A stretch of 6,579 nt of DNA from Geothrix sp. (lineage in GTDB: Bacteria > Acidobacteriota > Holophagae > Holophagales > Holophagaceae). The position numbers and the translations under genes are program-made. Of this stretch, positions 5,895 to 6,579 are shown one piece after another (positions within the stretch are counted from its first letter, which is position 1; every line of letters starts with the position of its first letter). The DNA lies in the NCBI GenBank assembly GCA_023701165.1, contig JAMPXL010000055.1, positions 1 through 6,579 of the forward strand. Reading direction: 5' to 3'. Below the pieces are notes generated by a model. It did no database searches, had not been told where the DNA came from, and saw only the letters and a list, made by a program, of their open reading frames with translations.

Positions 5895-6218
5895 CTACTT
5901 CTTCTTGCCCTTGGGGGCGGCCTTCTTGGCGACCTTGGGCTTCGCAGCCTTGGCGGCCTTCGAGGCCTTGAAGCTCATGGACTTGGAGGCGGCGATCTTG
6001 ATGGGCAGCCCAGTCTGGGGGTTGCGGCCGGTGCGGGCCTTGCGGGTCTTCTGGCTGAAGGTGCCGAAGCCCACCAGCGTCACCTTGCCGCCCTTGCCGA
6101 CGTGGCCGGCGATGCAGTCGAGGAAGCAGCCGATGGCAGCAGCCGCGGCAGCCTTGGTGATGTCGGCAGTCTTGGCGACGGCTTCGACGAGTTCAGCCTT
6201 GGTGAGGTTCTCGGCCAT
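5895..6218 (-). CDS. hup: HU-family DNA-binding protein with lysine-rich tail
   Basis: A 107-residue nucleoid protein that binds and bends DNA as a dimer. The HU fold is clear: the N-terminal helices begin LTKAELVEAVAK, followed by GKVTLVGFGTFS at 44-55 and the beta-arm signature GRNPQTG at 64-70, where P67 would intercalate between base pairs. The core ends near residue 86. About 20 further residues of K/A/P repeats (AKAAKPKVAKKAAPKGKKK) form a basic, histone H1-like tail, so the protein is longer than the usual 90-95 residues. Two cysteines, C31 and C35, lie in the second helix. The ATG at 6218 has a full AGGAGG (6232-6227) 8 bases upstream. The open frame extends to an ATG at 6305, but this is rejected because it would bury the ribosome binding site and add a segment unrelated to HU. 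A strong leader and an adjacent terminator suggest high expression. Confidence 0.96.
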   Translation of the reverse strand: MAENLTKAELVEAVAKTADITKAAAAAAIGCFLDCIAGHVGKGGKVTLVGFGTFSQKTRKARTGRNPQTGLPIKIAASKSMSFKASKAAKAAKPKVAKKAAPKGKKK

Positions 6219-6239
6219 GTTGCTGGCCTCCTGTGTGAG

Positions 6240-6255
6240 AGCGCCAACGGGCGCT
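6240..6255 (-). promoter_or_regulatory. Hairpin in the hup leader
   Basis: A 6-bp stem, AGCGCC/GGCGCT, with a 4-base loop lies 7 bases upstream of the hup AGGAGG. It would be in the 5' untranslated region of the mRNA if transcription starts near 6262. It leaves the ribosome binding site free and may stabilise the message. No riboswitch or ribosomal-protein-type structure is recognisable. Confidence 0.35.
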
Positions 6256-6268
6256 GGTTGATTTGTCG

Positions 6269-6296
6269 ATTGGATCTTGCCGTAAATTCCTATCAA
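6269..6296 (-). promoter_or_regulatory. Candidate hup promoter in an AT-rich patch
   Basis: Read on the minus strand, TTGATA (6296-6291) matches the -35 consensus at 5 of 6 positions, and TCCAAT (6274-6269) matches the -10 consensus at 4 of 6 after a 16-bp spacer. The -10 lacks the important second-position A, so the exact hexamers are uncertain. The surrounding stretch, about 6262-6325, is clearly AT-rich in an otherwise GC-rich window, and it lies where the hup promoter is expected. Confidence 0.4.
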
Positions 6297-6305
6297 TTCA
6301 AGCAC

Positions 6306-6485
6306 AGAAAATTTCAGTTTTCTCGAATCGGAGTGAACTTTCCTTCAGGATCTGCGCGGCCTGGGCGGTCCGGGCCCCCGAGGCGAGGCCGCTTCCTCGA
6401 CGATCCATCCCCATCCGGCGGCCCTGAGGCGGAACGCCCATCGGCCCATCCACAGGGCCTCCGCGAGGGGCAAGCGCCTCGGCGG
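6306..6485. other. Gene-free region between the permease gene and hup
   Basis: With the leader, the gap from 6219 to 6485 is 267 bases long. In this part I see no credible gene; the short minus-strand frames here lack ribosome binding sites and family resemblance. It contains an AT-rich inverted repeat, AGAAAA-N6-TTTTCT (6306-6323), upstream of the hup promoter. Two GC-rich inverted repeats have wide loops: GCGGCCT/AGGCCGC (6356-6362 and 6386-6392) and GGCCCTG/CAGGGCC (6420-6426 and 6453-6459). Either could be part of a permease terminator, but neither has a T-tract. Confidence 0.5.
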
Positions 6486-6579
6486 TCACTCCCCGCGGAG
6501 GACATCCATGGGTTTCACATTCAGGACGCGGAGGCTTCCAGCCACGCCCACAGCCAAGGTCAGCCCGGCCGCGGCGGCC
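6486..6579 (-). CDS. C-terminus of an FtsX-type ABC transporter permease
   Basis: The last 30 codons of a minus-strand gene that enters from the right edge, with its TGA at 6488-6486. The peptide runs from a hydrophobic stretch (AAAAGLTLAVGVAGS), which would be the end of the final membrane helix, into LRVLNVKPMDVLRGE. An ending of the form S-x-R-A/V-L-x-x-x-P-x-x-V-L-R-x-E is characteristic of MacB/LolC/FtsX-family ABC permeases in the inner membrane, which drive export or lipoprotein and peptide extraction. The subfamily cannot be told from this fragment. Its stop lies 267 bases from the hup start, in the same direction. Confidence 0.7.
   Translation of the reverse strand, partial: AAAAGLTLAVGVAGSLRVLNVKPMDVLRGE

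Noticed and set aside
6219..6305. A 29-residue N-terminal extension of HU
   Set aside because: The ATG at 6218 has a full AGGAGG at 8 bases and begins the canonical HU sequence. The extension has no homology to HU and covers the promoter and leader.

Overview
This window comes from a high-GC bacterial chromosome. Coding regions use G or C at most third codon positions, which also explains the very long open frames on the antisense strand. The gene content is mainly housekeeping: a molybdenum cofactor accessory protein, a dipeptidase, a serine tRNA, a type IA topoisomerase, a putative metallopeptidase, a histone-like HU protein and an ABC permease. HU with a lysine/alanine-rich tail, a bacillus-like TopB and a short DUF885 protein would fit Acidobacteriota of the Holophaga/Geothrix kind, but this placement is a low-confidence inference. 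I see no mobile element, phage gene, CRISPR array, toxin-antitoxin pair or defence system.

Layout. The left edge holds the first 24 codons of an unrecognised minus-strand gene (1-72). It is divergent from mobB (202-702, +), which is followed by pepD (827-2272, +). A hairpin (2281-2314) probably ends pepD. A class II tRNA-Ser(GGA) follows at 2349-2439, with its own strong intrinsic terminator (2446-2469). Directly after the T-tract is an inverted, 21/23-identical copy of the tRNA 3' end (2469-2491). Everything to the right is on the minus strand, reading from right to left: the C-terminus of an FtsX-type ABC permease (6486-6579), a 267-base gap without a gene that holds the HU promoter and leader, hup (5895-6218), a 16-bp terminator-like hairpin (5846-5880), a DUF885 protein (4590-5822) and topB (2547-4544). 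topB converges on the tRNA.

How the parts relate. MobB and PepD act in separate processes (Moco delivery and dipeptide breakdown) and are only co-directional. HU, DUF885 and TopB may form one transcription unit in which the HU terminator lowers expression of the two downstream genes. HU and TopB both act on DNA topology. The points most worth checking are the topB start (conserved N-terminal residues lie upstream of the first ATG, with a well-placed CTG as the only sensible start), the inverted tRNA tail, and the hairpin just before the DUF885 ribosome binding site. I did not find a convincing new multi-gene system.
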